A stretch of DNA of 53,378 nucleotides from Ectothiorhodospira mobilis (GTDB lineage Bacteria > Pseudomonadota > Gammaproteobacteria > Ectothiorhodospirales > Ectothiorhodospiraceae), in assembly GCF_900114895.1 (NCBI RefSeq), contig NZ_FOUO01000016.1, forward strand, positions 1 to 53,378, written 5' to 3'. A program made the position numbers and the translations under genes. Within the stretch, counting starts at the first letter, position 1. The number at the start of each line of letters is the position of its first letter. The notes under the pieces were generated by a model that was given only the letters and a program-made list of their open reading frames with translations, ran no database searches and was not told the DNA's origin. Shown here piece by piece: positions 1 to 9,331 of the stretch.

Positions 1-105
1 AGCTGGGACATTAGGGCTAACCTCAAATGCTCCAGCTATAGCGCTTCAGGCTAAATTAATCAAATGCGACTCATTTCGTGTCTACAATTGCCCTGATCCG
101 CCTCC

Positions 106-136
106 TTGCCCCGCGCCCGGCCCCACCGCGTATAAT
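106..136 (+). promoter_or_regulatory. Putative sigma-70 promoter for ribF operon
   Basis: A perfect -10 hexamer TATAAT lies at 131-136, with TTGCCC at 106-111 as a possible -35 (spacer 19 bp, longer than ideal). The predicted start of transcription near 143 leaves a leader of only about 15 nt before the ribF ATG at 159. The first 105 bases are AT-richer and hold no gene I can support. I saw no FMN riboswitch upstream of ribF. Confidence 0.5.
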
Positions 137-158
137 CAATGCTTTTGCGAATGTCTCC

Positions 159-1133
159 ATGGAACTGATACGCGGGGCCCACAACCTCCGGCCCCGGCAC
201 CGGGGGTCGGTGGCCACCATCGGCAACTTCGATGGCGTCCACCTGGGGCACCAGGCGGTGCTGGGGCAACTGGCCGAGAAGGGGGCCGAGCTGGGGCTGC
301 CCACGGTGGTGATCACCTTCGAACCCCTGCCCCGGGAGCATTTCCTGGGGGATGCCGCCCCGCCGCGCCTGCAACGCTTCCGGGACAAGGTCCTGGCCCT
401 GCGGCGCTTCTCCGTGGACCGGCTGCTGTGCCTGCGCTTCGACGCCCACCTGGCGGCGATGCCGGCGCAGACCTTCATCGACCGGCTGCTGGTGGAACGC
501 CTGGGGGTGCGCTATCTGGTGGTGGGGGACGACTTTCGCTTCGGCCACGACCGCAGCGGCCACTTCCAGACCCTGCAGGAAGCGGGACGCGCCCAGGGCT
601 TCGAGGTGGCCCACATGCACACCTTCCACATCGACGGCGGCCGGGTGAGCAGCACCCGTATCCGCCGGGCCCTGGAGACGGGAGACATGGACACGGCGGA
701 GAAGCTGCTGGGGCGCCCCTACCGCATCAACGGCCGCGTCCTCCACGGCGACAAACAAGGCCAGCGCCTGGGCTTCCCCACCGCCAATCTGCGCCTGGGC
801 CACAATCCCATGGCGGTACGTGGGGTCTTCGCCGTGGAGGTCTTCGGGGTGCCGGGCGAGCCGCTGCGGGGCGTGGCCAACGCCGGCCGCCGCCCCACCC
901 TGAACGGCCTGGACCACCGCCTGGAGGTGCACCTGCTGGACTTCCACGGGGACCTGTACGGTCGCCATCTGCACGTGGACCTGCTGCACCGCCTGCGGGA
1001 CGAGACCCGCTTCGACACCCTGGAGGCCCTGCAGGCCCAGATCGCCCGGGATGTCCGGAACGCCCGGGCCTTCTTCCGGGCCCACGACGCCCCCGCCGGG
1101 GCGGACACCCCCCGGGACGGCACGCCGGACTGA
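159..1133 (+). CDS. ribF: Bifunctional riboflavin kinase / FAD synthetase
   Basis: RibF phosphorylates riboflavin to FMN and adenylates FMN to FAD in the cytoplasm. The product is 324 aa, the usual length. The N-terminal FAD synthetase domain shows GNFDGVHLGHQ at about residues 22-32, which is the HxGH-type nucleotidyltransferase signature, and SSTRIR near residue 163. The C-terminal kinase domain has the flavin-binding LGFPTANLRL near 203. The ATG at 159 gives the family-typical N-terminus MELIRG; an in-frame ATG at 78 would add an unrelated tail and lies upstream of the promoter. It is followed by ileS after 16 bp, the common ribF-ileS-lspA-ispH order. Confidence 0.96.
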   Translation: MELIRGAHNLRPRHRGSVATIGNFDGVHLGHQAVLGQLAEKGAELGLPTVVITFEPLPREHFLGDAAPPRLQRFRDKVLALRRFSVDRLLCLRFDAHLAAMPAQTFIDRLLVERLGVRYLVVGDDFRFGHDRSGHFQTLQEAGRAQGFEVAHMHTFHIDGGRVSSTRIRRALETGDMDTAEKLLGRPYRINGRVLHGDKQGQRLGFPTANLRLGHNPMAVRGVFAVEVFGVPGEPLRGVANAGRRPTLNGLDHRLEVHLLDFHGDLYGRHLHVDLLHRLRDETRFDTLEALQAQIARDVRNARAFFRAHDAPAGADTPRDGTPD

Positions 1134-1149
1134 TTCGAGGTAACCCAGC

Positions 1150-3969
1150 TTGAAGCCCGACTACAAAGACACCCTGAACCTCCCCAAGACCGACTTCCCC
1201 ATGCGCGGCAACCTGGCGCGGCGGGAACCGGAGATGCTCGCCGCCTGGGAGCGGGACGGTCTGTACGAACAGATCCGCGCGGCCTGCACAGGCCGGCCCC
1301 GGTTCATCCTGGCCGACGGCCCGCCCTACGCCAACGGCGACATCCACATCGGCCACGCGGTGAACAAGATCCTCAAGGACATCATCGTCAAGAGCCGCAC
1401 TCTGGCGGGTTACGACGCCCCCTACATCCCCGGCTGGGACTGCCACGGTCTGCCCATCGAGCTGCAGGTGGAACGCGCCCGGGGCAAACAGGCCAAGGCG
1501 GAGGATCCCCGGGCCTTCCGCGAGGCCTGCCGCGCCTACGCCCTGGAGCAGGTGGAACGCCAGCGCCGTGACTTCAAGCGCCTGGGGGTGCTGGGGGAAT
1601 GGGACCGCCCCTACCTGACCATGGACTACACCAACGAAGCGGACATCATGCGCGCCCTGGGGCGCATCATCGAGCGCAGCCACGTGGTCCAGGGGTACAA
1701 GCCCGTGCACTGGTGCGTGGACTGCGGTTCGGCCCTGGCCGAGGCGGAGGTGGAATACGAGGACAAGACCTCCGTGGCGGTGGACGTGCGCTTCCATGCC
1801 CTGGAGGAGGAAGACCTGCTGCGGCGCATGCAGCTGGCGCCGGACACCGGCGACGGCCCGGTGAGCGTGGTCATCTGGACCACCACCCCCTGGACCCTGC
1901 CGGCGAACCAGGCCGTAGCCCTGAATGCGGAACTGGACTACGCCCTGGTGGCGGTGCCCGGCGAACGCCTGCTGGTGGCCGCCGATCTGGTGGAGGGCCT
2001 CATGGCCCGCTACGGCCTGGAGGAGTACCGCATCGTGGCCCGGGCCCGGGGCGCCGCCCTGGAAGGGCTGCTGCTGCAGCATCCCTTCTATGACCGCCAG
2101 GTGCCGGTGATCCTGGGGGATCACGTCAACCTGGAGGCAGGCACCGGCGCCGTGCACACCGCACCGGGCCACGGCCAGGAGGACTACATCGTGGGCCTGC
2201 GCTACGGCCTGCCGGTGGACCACCCGGTGGGCGGGGATGGCCGCTTCCTGCCGGACACCCCCCTGTTTGCCGGCGAGACGGTGGACGAGGCCAACGGCCA
2301 CGTGGTGGAGGTGCTGCGGGAACGGGGCCAGCTGGTGCACGCACAGAAGTTCCGCCACAGCTATCCCCATTGCTGGCGCCACAAGACCCCCATCATCTTC
2401 CGGGCCACCTCCCAGTGGTTCATCAGCATGGACAAGGCGGAACTGCGGGAGAAGGCCCTGGAGGCCATCGGCCGGGTACGCTGGGTGCCCGACTGGGGCC
2501 GCGCCCGCATCGAGGGCATGGTGTCCCACCGCCCCGACTGGTGCATCTCCCGCCAGCGCAGCTGGGGCGTGCCCATGCCCCTGTTCGTGAACCGGGAGAC
2601 CGGCGCCCTGCACCCGGACACCCAAAAGCTCATCGAGCAGGTGGCCCAGCGGGTGGAGCGGGAAGGCATCGAGGCCTGGTTCGCCCTGGACCCCAAGGAA
2701 CTGCTGGGGGAGGACGCCGAACGCTTCGAGAAGGTCACCGACACCCTGGATGTCTGGTTCGACTCCGGCGTCACCCATGCCACCGTCACCGAACGCCGCC
2801 TGGGGCTGCCGGCGGACCTCTACCTGGAGGGCTCGGACCAGCACCGGGGCTGGTTCCAGTCCTCCCTGCTCACCGCCGTGGCCATGCGCGACGAGGCCCC
2901 CTACCGCGCCGTGCTCACCCATGGCTTCACCGTGGACGCCCAGGGCCAGAAGATGTCCAAGTCCCGGGGCAACGTGGTGGCGCCGCAGAAGGTGATGGAC
3001 ACCCTCGGGGCCGACATCCTGCGCCTGTGGGTGGCGGCCACCGACTTCAGCGGCGAGATGGCCGTCTCCGACGAGATCCTCAAGCGCACCGCCGATGCCT
3101 ATCGGCGCATGCGCAACACCGCCCGCTTCCTGCTGGCCAACCTCAACGGCTTCGACCCGGCCCGCGACCGCCTGCAGGCAGCCCATCTGCTGCCCCTGGA
3201 CCGCTGGGCGGTGGACCAGGCCCTGCGGGTGCAGCAGCAGGTGATCCGCGCCTACGACCAGTACCAGTTCCACCAGATCTACCAGCGGGTGCACAACTTC
3301 TGCTCCGTGGAGATGGGCAGCTTCTACCTGGACGTGATCAAGGACCGCCAGTACACCACCCAGGCCAACAGCCGCGCCCGGCGCTCGGCACAGACGGCCA
3401 TGTACCACATCGTCGAGGCCATGACCCGCTGGCTCGCCCCCATCCTCAGCTTCACCGCCGAGGAGATCTGGCAACACATCCCCGGGGAGCGCAACGCCTC
3501 GGTGCTGCTCAACACCTGGTACGAGGACCTCTCTCCCCTGGGGTCGGATGCCCCCCTGGGGGTGGAGGACTGGCGGCGGGTGCTGGAGGTACGCCAGTGC
3601 GTCAGCCGCGAACTGGAGCGCCTGCGCAACGCCGGGGACATCGGTGCCGCCCTGGACGCGGAGGTGGATCTGTACTGCGACGCCGGTCTCGAGGAGGTCC
3701 TGGGGCGTCTGGAAGATGAGCTGCACTTCGTGCTCCTCACCTCCCATGCCCGCGTCCACGCCCGCGCCGAGGCCCCGGCGGATGCCGTGGAGACCCCGCT
3801 GCCCGACGGCACCCCCCTGGCGGTGCGCGTGTCCCGCTGCGCGCACCCCAAGTGCGTGCGCTGCTGGCACCGCCGCGAGGACGTGGACGCGGACCCCGAC
3901 CACCCGGGTCTTTGCGGCCGCTGTGTGAGCAACGTGGCGGGCCCCGGCGAGCGCCGGCGTTTCGCCTGA
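1150..3969 (+). CDS. ileS: Isoleucyl-tRNA synthetase (class Ia)
   Basis: IleS charges tRNA-Ile and edits valine. The product is 939 aa, essentially the E. coli length. HIGH is at residues 66-69, KMSKS at 601-605, and the editing (CP1) domain contains [15 protein letters not shown]-terminal zinc-binding segment with CxxxxCxxC and CxxC spacing begins near residue 897, so this is the bacterial type with the zinc tail. The start is TTG at 1150, which gives [12 protein letters not shown], matching the family N-terminus; no better ATG is in frame. No T-box leader is seen. The gene sits 16 bp after ribF and 9 bp before lspA, so it is co-transcribed with both. Confidence 0.97.
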   Translation: MKPDYKDTLNLPKTDFPMRGNLARREPEMLAAWERDGLYEQIRAACTGRPRFILADGPPYANGDIHIGHAVNKILKDIIVKSRTLAGYDAPYIPGWDCHGLPIELQVERARGKQAKAEDPRAFREACRAYALEQVERQRRDFKRLGVLGEWDRPYLTMDYTNEADIMRALGRIIERSHVVQGYKPVHWCVDCGSALAEAEVEYEDKTSVAVDVRFHALEEEDLLRRMQLAPDTGDGPVSVVIWTTTPWTLPANQAVALNAELDYALVAVPGERLLVAADLVEGLMARYGLEEYRIVARARGAALEGLLLQHPFYDRQVPVILGDHVNLEAGTGAVHTAPGHGQEDYIVGLRYGLPVDHPVGGDGRFLPDTPLFAGETVDEANGHVVEVLRERGQLVHAQKFRHSYPHCWRHKTPIIFRATSQWFISMDKAELREKALEAIGRVRWVPDWGRARIEGMVSHRPDWCISRQRSWGVPMPLFVNRETGALHPDTQKLIEQVAQRVEREGIEAWFALDPKELLGEDAERFEKVTDTLDVWFDSGVTHATVTERRLGLPADLYLEGSDQHRGWFQSSLLTAVAMRDEAPYRAVLTHGFTVDAQGQKMSKSRGNVVAPQKVMDTLGADILRLWVAATDFSGEMAVSDEILKRTADAYRRMRNTARFLLANLNGFDPARDRLQAAHLLPLDRWAVDQALRVQQQVIRAYDQYQFHQIYQRVHNFCSVEMGSFYLDVIKDRQYTTQANSRARRSAQTAMYHIVEAMTRWLAPILSFTAEEIWQHIPGERNASVLLNTWYEDLSPLGSDAPLGVEDWRRVLEVRQCVSRELERLRNAGDIGAALDAEVDLYCDAGLEEVLGRLEDELHFVLLTSHARVHARAEAPADAVETPLPDGTPLAVRVSRCAHPKCVRCWHRREDVDADPDHPGLCGRCVSNVAGPGERRRFA

Positions 3970-3978
3970 ACCGGGGGG

Positions 3979-4491
3979 ATGCCCATGCTCCGATGGCTCT
4001 GGCTCGCCGTCACCGTCCTTGGCCTGGACCAGCTCACCAAGTCCATCGCCGAGCACCAGCTGGTGCAGTTCGCCCCCGTGGAGGTGCTGCCCTTTTTCAA
4101 CCTCTCCCTGGTGTACAACACCGGTGCGGCCTTCAGCCTCCTGGGGGAGGCCGGCGGCTGGCAGCGCTGGCTGTTCATCGCCCTGGCCCTGGGGGTGAGC
4201 GTGATCCTTGTGGTCTGGATGCGCCGCCTGTCCCCCGGGGAAGGGCTCACCGCCGCCGCCCTGGCCCTGGTGCTGGGGGGGGCCCTGGGCAACGTCATCG
4301 ACCGGGTCTGGCACGGCCATGTCATCGACTTCATCGACCTGCACTACGCCGGCTATCACTGGCCCGCCTTCAACCTGGCCGACAGCGCCATCACCGTGGG
4401 CGCGGTGCTGCTCATCGCCGGCAGCCTCCTGCCCGAACCCCCGTCCCGTCGCCGGCGCGAAGCGGACCCCCCGGACGACCCGGCCCCCTGA
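3979..4491 (+). CDS. lspA: Lipoprotein signal peptidase II
   Basis: LspA is the inner-membrane aspartyl protease that removes signal peptides from prolipoproteins after Lgt modification. The product is 170 aa with four hydrophobic segments. The two catalytic aspartates are visible as D108 in GNVIDR and D135 in FNLADS; the conserved VYNTGAAFS is at about residues 45-53. A charged Arg/Pro tail follows the last membrane helix. Translation could start at the ATG at 3979 or two codons later at 3985. The lipoproteins it would process include the ApbE-like protein encoded at 25181. Confidence 0.95.
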   Translation: MPMLRWLWLAVTVLGLDQLTKSIAEHQLVQFAPVEVLPFFNLSLVYNTGAAFSLLGEAGGWQRWLFIALALGVSVILVVWMRRLSPGEGLTAAALALVLGGALGNVIDRVWHGHVIDFIDLHYAGYHWPAFNLADSAITVGAVLLIAGSLLPEPPSRRRREADPPDDPAP

Positions 4492-4528
4492 ACACGATCT
4501 CCACACCCAACGATACGGACCCCCAGCC

Positions 4529-5482
4529 ATGCAGATCCTCCTCGCCAACCCCCGCGGCTTCTGCGCCGGCGTCGACCGGGCCATCGAGATCGTCGAACGG
4601 GCCCTGGAACGCTTCGGCCACCCCATCTACGTGCGCCACGAGGTGGTGCACAACCGCTACGTGGTGAACGAACTGCGGCAGAAGGGGGCCATCTTCGTGG
4701 AGGAACTGGACCAGGTCCCGGACGGGGCCACCGTCATCTTCAGCGCCCACGGCGTACCCCGCAGCGTGCAACAGGAGGCCGAACGCCGGGGCCTGCAGGT
4801 GTTCGACGCCACCTGCCCCCTGGTCACCAAGGTGCACATGGAGGTGGCCCGGCACGCCGCCAAGGGCGAAGAGGTGGTACTCATCGGTCATGCCGGACAC
4901 CCGGAGGTGGACGGCACCCTGGGGCAGTACGACCGCAGCCGCGGAGGGGACATCCATCTGGTGGAGAACGAGGCCCAGGCGCGCAGCCTGCAGGTGAAGG
5001 ATCCGGAGCATCTGGCCTACGTCACCCAGACCACCCTCTCCATGGACGACACCCGCGGCATCGTCGAGGCCCTGCGGGAGCGCTTCCCGAAGATCCAGGG
5101 GCCGCGCCGGGACGACATCTGCTACGCCACCCAGAACCGTCAGGACGCCATCAAGGCCCTGGCCGGGGAATGCGATCTCATCCTGGTGGTGGGCTCCCCC
5201 AACAGCTCCAACTCCAACCGCCTGCGGGAGATCGCCGAGAAGATGGGGGTCACGGCCCATCTCATCGACACCGCCGCGGACATCCGCCCCGAGTGGCTGC
5301 AGGGCTGCCGGCGCATCGGGCTCACCGCCGGGGCCTCCGCCCCGGAGCTGCTGGTGCAGCAGGTGGTGGACCATCTCCGCCCCCTGGGCGCCGAGGCCCT
5401 GGTGGAACACCAGGGCCGGGCCGAGCAGGTCACCTTCTCCCTCCCCCGGGCCCTGCGCACCGACGAGGACGGCGCACCCTGA
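4529..5482 (+). CDS. ispH: 4-hydroxy-3-methylbut-2-enyl diphosphate reductase
   Basis: IspH (LytB) is the last MEP-pathway enzyme and makes IPP and DMAPP with an iron-sulfur cluster. The product is 317 aa. The three cluster cysteines are C12 ([10 protein letters not shown]), C96 ([11 protein letters not shown]) and C198 ([11 protein letters not shown]); the [10 protein letters not shown] substrate loop is present. The frame stays open upstream into lspA, but the ATG at 4529 gives the family start [14 protein letters not shown]. It is the last gene of the ribF operon and converges on amtB. Confidence 0.97.
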   Translation: MQILLANPRGFCAGVDRAIEIVERALERFGHPIYVRHEVVHNRYVVNELRQKGAIFVEELDQVPDGATVIFSAHGVPRSVQQEAERRGLQVFDATCPLVTKVHMEVARHAAKGEEVVLIGHAGHPEVDGTLGQYDRSRGGDIHLVENEAQARSLQVKDPEHLAYVTQTTLSMDDTRGIVEALRERFPKIQGPRRDDICYATQNRQDAIKALAGECDLILVVGSPNSSNSNRLREIAEKMGVTAHLIDTAADIRPEWLQGCRRIGLTAGASAPELLVQQVVDHLRPLGAEALVEHQGRAEQVTFSLPRALRTDEDGAP

Positions 5483-5502
5483 CGGAAGCCCCCCACAGAA
5501 AA

Positions 5503-5524
5503 GCGGGCGCCCGAGGGCGCCCGC
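5503..5524. terminator. Hairpin terminator between ispH and amtB
   Basis: A 10-bp perfect inverted repeat (GCGGGCGCCC / GGGCGCCCGC) with a 2-nt minimal loop lies between the converging genes. On the minus strand it is followed directly by TTTTC, a classical intrinsic terminator for amtB. On the plus strand it follows the ispH stop by 20 bp but has only CAAGGG after it, so it may act weakly in that direction. Confidence 0.75.
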
Positions 5525-5555
5525 AAGGGACATGCATCTGCAGGGATCAAGGGGC

Positions 5556-6809
5556 TCACTTGCGCGTGGCGGTGAACTCCGGATAGGCCTCCAGGCCGCA
5601 CTCGGCGATGTCCACACCGCTCATCTCATCCTCCTCGCTCACCCGGATGCCCATGGTCACCTTGAGCAGCAGCCAGAAGAGCAGGCTGAGGACGAAGACG
5701 AAGGTGAAGATGGAGACCACCCCCGCCAGCTGGGCCAGGAAGGTGGCGTCCGGGTTGGACAGCAGCACCGCGAACACCCCCCAGATCCCCACCGTACCGT
5801 GGGCGGAGATGGCCCCGGCCGGGTCGTCGATGCGCATCTTGTCCAGCAGGACGATGGAGAACACCACCAGCACGCCGCCGATGAAGCCGATGAGGGTGGC
5901 CAGCAGCGGATGCGGCATGAGCGGTTCCGCGGTGATGGCCACCAGCCCCGCCAGGGCACCGTTGAGGCCCATGGTGAGATCGGTCTTGCCAAAGAGCAGG
6001 CGGGAGGTGATCAGCGAGGCCACCACGCCGCCGGCCGCCGCCAGGTTGGTGTTGGTGAACACCCGGGCCACGTTGTTGGCGGATTCCACATCGGACACCT
6101 TCAGTTCCGAGCCACCGTTGAAGCCGAACCAGCCCAGCCAGAGGATGAAGATCCCCAGGGTGGCCAGGGGCAGGTTGGCCCCGGGCAGGGCGTTGATCTG
6201 ACCCTTGGGCCCGTACTTGCCCTTGCGCGCCCCCAGCAGCAGGACCCCCGCCAGGGCGGCTACGGCACCGGTCAGGTGCACGATGCCGGAACCGGCGTAG
6301 TCGGAATAGCCCAGGTTGCTGAGAAAGCCCCCGCCCCAGCTCCAGAATCCCTGGAAGGGATAGATGAAGCCGGTGAGCACGACACAGAAGATCAGGAAGG
6401 CCCAGAGCTTCATGCGTTCGGCCACGGCGCCGGAGACGATGGACATGGCGGTGGCGACGAAGACCACCTGGAAGAAGAAGTCCGAAAGGCTGGAGTAGTA
6501 GACCTCCCCGCCGCTGGCGACCACCTCCTCCACGCTATGGTCCACGCTGCTGAGCACCGGCCAGAAGCTGGGGATGAGGCTGTTGATGCCGCCGCCGTAC
6601 ATGATGTTGTAGCCGATGATCATGTACATGATGCAGGCGATGGAATAGAGGGCGATGTTCTTGGTGAGGATCTCCACCGTGCTCTTGGAGCGGACCAGGC
6701 CCGCCTCCAGCATGGTGAAGCCGGCGGCCATCCACATGACCAGGGCCCCGGACACCAGGAAATAGAAGGTGTCCAGTGCGTATGCGATCTCGATGACTTG
6801 ATTTTCCAC
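5556..6809 (-). CDS. amtB: Ammonium transporter AmtB
   Basis: This is an inner-membrane Amt/Rh channel for ammonium uptake, 417 aa with about eleven hydrophobic segments. The conserved aspartate D170 (SDYAGSGIVH) and the twin pore histidines H178 and H337 (ISAHGTVG) are present. There is no cleavable signal peptide, unlike E. coli AmtB. The cytoplasmic C-terminal tail carries SEEDEMSGVDIAECGLEAY, the region that binds PII. It lies 39 bp downstream of glnK and is read from the same sigma-54 promoter as the porin and glnK, so it should be made under nitrogen limitation. Confidence 0.96.
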   Translation of the reverse strand: MENQVIEIAYALDTFYFLVSGALVMWMAAGFTMLEAGLVRSKSTVEILTKNIALYSIACIMYMIIGYNIMYGGGINSLIPSFWPVLSSVDHSVEEVVASGGEVYYSSLSDFFFQVVFVATAMSIVSGAVAERMKLWAFLIFCVVLTGFIYPFQGFWSWGGGFLSNLGYSDYAGSGIVHLTGAVAALAGVLLLGARKGKYGPKGQINALPGANLPLATLGIFILWLGWFGFNGGSELKVSDVESANNVARVFTNTNLAAAGGVVASLITSRLLFGKTDLTMGLNGALAGLVAITAEPLMPHPLLATLIGFIGGVLVVFSIVLLDKMRIDDPAGAISAHGTVGIWGVFAVLLSNPDATFLAQLAGVVSIFTFVFVLSLLFWLLLKVTMGIRVSEEDEMSGVDIAECGLEAYPEFTATRK

Positions 6810-6848
6810 GTTGCGTCCTCCGCCAGATAGTAAAGCCTTGGATGGGGG

Positions 6849-7945
<1,097 letters not shown>

Positions 7946-7998
7946 GATGCGATCTCCTCGAAGCAGTGCGTTGTCATAGGATCTGCCACAGGAACAAA

Positions 7999-8015
7999 TG
8001 CATAAGCCGTGCCAA
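7999..8015 (-). promoter_or_regulatory. Sigma-54 (RpoN) promoter of porin-glnK-amtB
   Basis: Read on the minus strand the site is TTGGCACGGCTTATGCA. It matches the RpoN consensus YTGGCACGRNNNTTGCW at all specified positions except one, with the invariant GG (-24) and GC (-12) at the right spacing. Transcription would start near 7988, giving a leader of about 40 nt before the porin ATG at 7945. The surrounding DNA is AT-rich, unlike the rest of the window. Confidence 0.88.
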
Positions 8016-8106
8016 TTTTATATTAATTTACAAAACAAAAACTTAAGACATCCCAAAGGACAAGACCGCAGCGCAGCGCAACTTTTTGGGGAATGGGACA
8101 GGAAAC

Positions 8107-8123
8107 TGCACCGCGGTGGTGCA
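8107..8123. promoter_or_regulatory. NtrC enhancer site
   Basis: TGCACCGCGGTGGTGCA is an exact match to the NtrC consensus TGCACYNNNNTGGTGCA. Its centre (8115) lies about 127 bp upstream of the start point predicted from the sigma-54 promoter, the usual distance for NtrC enhancers such as those of glnA. With that promoter it places the porin-glnK-amtB operon under NtrB/NtrC. I saw no second site of equal quality nearby. Confidence 0.85.
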
Positions 8124-8186
8124 GGCAATACCGGCGGATCATGGCCCGGCGGGGCGGGAGACCGCTAGAATGAAGGTCCGTGGAGA

Positions 8187-8290
8187 ATCGGTGGCCGTCG
8201 GTCCGCAGGGGGTGTGCGCCGCAGGGAAGCGGTGCGCAAGCCTCCAGGGAGGGATCCACGGCGGCCGCCTGCGGACCGACGGCCACCGAT
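8187..8290. repeat. Structured dispersed repeat, copy 1
   Basis: Arms at 8187-8209 and 8268-8290 are a perfect 23-bp inverted repeat. The interior (core 8211-8268) matches copy 2 (14353-14410) at 54 of 58 positions. The core itself holds two small hairpins, GCGCCGC/GCGGTGC and CCTC/GAGG. It lies between the NtrC site and the ubiK ribosome-binding site, so transcription of ubiK from further upstream would have to pass a very stable stem. No open reading frame is shared by the copies. Confidence 0.8.
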
Positions 8291-8316
8291 GCCCTCAACA
8301 GAACTCAAGAGGAGAC

Positions 8317-8628
8317 ATGGCGATGATCGACAACAAGACCCTGGACGACATGGTGAAGCGGCTCACCGAGATGATGCCGGAATCGGTGCAGCACCTGCAC
8401 GCGGACATCGAAAAGAACCTGAAGGCGGGACTTTCCGGGACCTTCCAGCGCATGGATCTGGTGACCCGGGAGGAATTCGAGGTGCAGACGGCCTTGCTGG
8501 AGCGCACCCGGGAACGCCTGGCGGCCATGGAATCCCGGGTGCAGGCCCTGGAAAAGCACTTCCTGGAACCGCAGGCGCAGGCGGGACACACGGATCGCCC
8601 GGCCCCCCAGGAGGGCGGGCCGGCCTGA
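8317..8628 (+). CDS. ubiK: Ubiquinone biosynthesis accessory factor UbiK (YqiC/BMFP)
   Basis: 103-aa coiled-coil protein of the BMFP family that assists aerobic ubiquinone synthesis with UbiJ. The family core DLVTREEFEVQTALLERTRE is at about residues 43-62 and is followed by a heptad-patterned helix ending ALEKHFLE. A Pro/Gly-rich tail follows. The ATG at 8317 is chosen because AAGAGGAG precedes it; the frame is open upstream through the repeat but has no ribosome-binding site there. A UbiK-type gene next to glnK-amtB is the arrangement I know from Pseudomonas. Confidence 0.93.
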   Translation: MAMIDNKTLDDMVKRLTEMMPESVQHLHADIEKNLKAGLSGTFQRMDLVTREEFEVQTALLERTRERLAAMESRVQALEKHFLEPQAQAGHTDRPAPQEGGPA

Positions 8629-8653
8629 CCCCCAGCACCCGCCGGGGCGCCGC

Positions 8654-9253
8654 TTAGTCCATCTCCTTATAGCCCGTGATCATGGACTTGAGATAGGCGT
8701 ACCAGGGATGGCCGGTGGTGGCGGCCAGGTACACATGGGCGATGATGAAGACCATCATGGCGAAGGTGGCGGCCACGTGCACGTAGGCCACGGCGGCGAA
8801 GGAGATCACCTGATCCACCACCGTACCCCGCCACCAGGCGTCGAACAGCAGGATCAGACCCGAGAGCCACAGGGCCGGGGCGATGGCCGCCTTGAACCCG
8901 AAGTAGGCCAGGCGCTGCAGGGGGTTGTGCTTGGCGGCGGGGGTGGTGGTGTAGGGCTTGTGCTCCCCGGAGAAGATGCCGTAGGTGTAATACAGGACCA
9001 TGGGCCAGATGCCATGGTAATCGGGCAGGTACTGGCGCCACTCCCCGGTGGTCAGGTGCCAGAAGATGGCGAAGGCCGTCAGGGCGATGAGACACCAGGC
9101 CAGGACCACATGGGTGGAGAAGGCCAGATCATAGCCCAACAACTGATAGGTACCGTGGATCTCCAGGCCGGTGAACAACATCCCGAAGATGATGGCCGCC
9201 TGGGCCCAGTGCCAGAAGCGTTCGAACAGGGTGAAGACACGGACTTCCGTCAT
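8654..9253 (-). CDS. Membrane cytochrome b (b561/FdnI-like)
   Basis: 199-aa integral membrane protein with four or five hydrophobic segments. Histidines at H15 (ERFWHW), H48 (FSTHVV), H159 (AYVHVA) and H173 (IIAHVYLA) are placed as in the di-haem cytochrome b subunits of formate dehydrogenase, Ni/Fe-hydrogenase and thiosulfate reductase. It begins 78 bp after the octahaem cytochrome gene on the same strand. I infer that it passes electrons between the quinone pool and that periplasmic enzyme. A GC-rich hairpin without a T-run fills the gap between the two genes. Confidence 0.85.
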   Translation of the reverse strand: MTEVRVFTLFERFWHWAQAAIIFGMLFTGLEIHGTYQLLGYDLAFSTHVVLAWCLIALTAFAIFWHLTTGEWRQYLPDYHGIWPMVLYYTYGIFSGEHKPYTTTPAAKHNPLQRLAYFGFKAAIAPALWLSGLILLFDAWWRGTVVDQVISFAAVAYVHVAATFAMMVFIIAHVYLAATTGHPWYAYLKSMITGYKEMD

Positions 9254-9331
9254 GGACAGCTCTCTCCAGGGTTCAGGGGGCCGGAGGGCCCCCGCTGAAA
9301 ACCGAGCCCCTCCGGCCGCGCCGCAACGGGC

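Noticed and set aside
1-158. FMN riboswitch before ribF or T-box before ileS
   Set aside because: The ribF leader is too short for the FMN aptamer and the ribF-ileS gap is 16 bp.
727-4626. 1299-codon open frame on the minus strand
   Set aside because: It is antisense to ribF, ileS and lspA, all of which have clear family motifs. The frame is open only because of GC-rich codon bias, and its translation is low-complexity Gly/His/Gln/Ala without domains.
9276-9296. GC-rich hairpin between the octahaem cytochrome and cytochrome b genes as a terminator
   Set aside because: The stem is short and no T-run follows on the minus strand; more likely a processing hairpin in one transcript.
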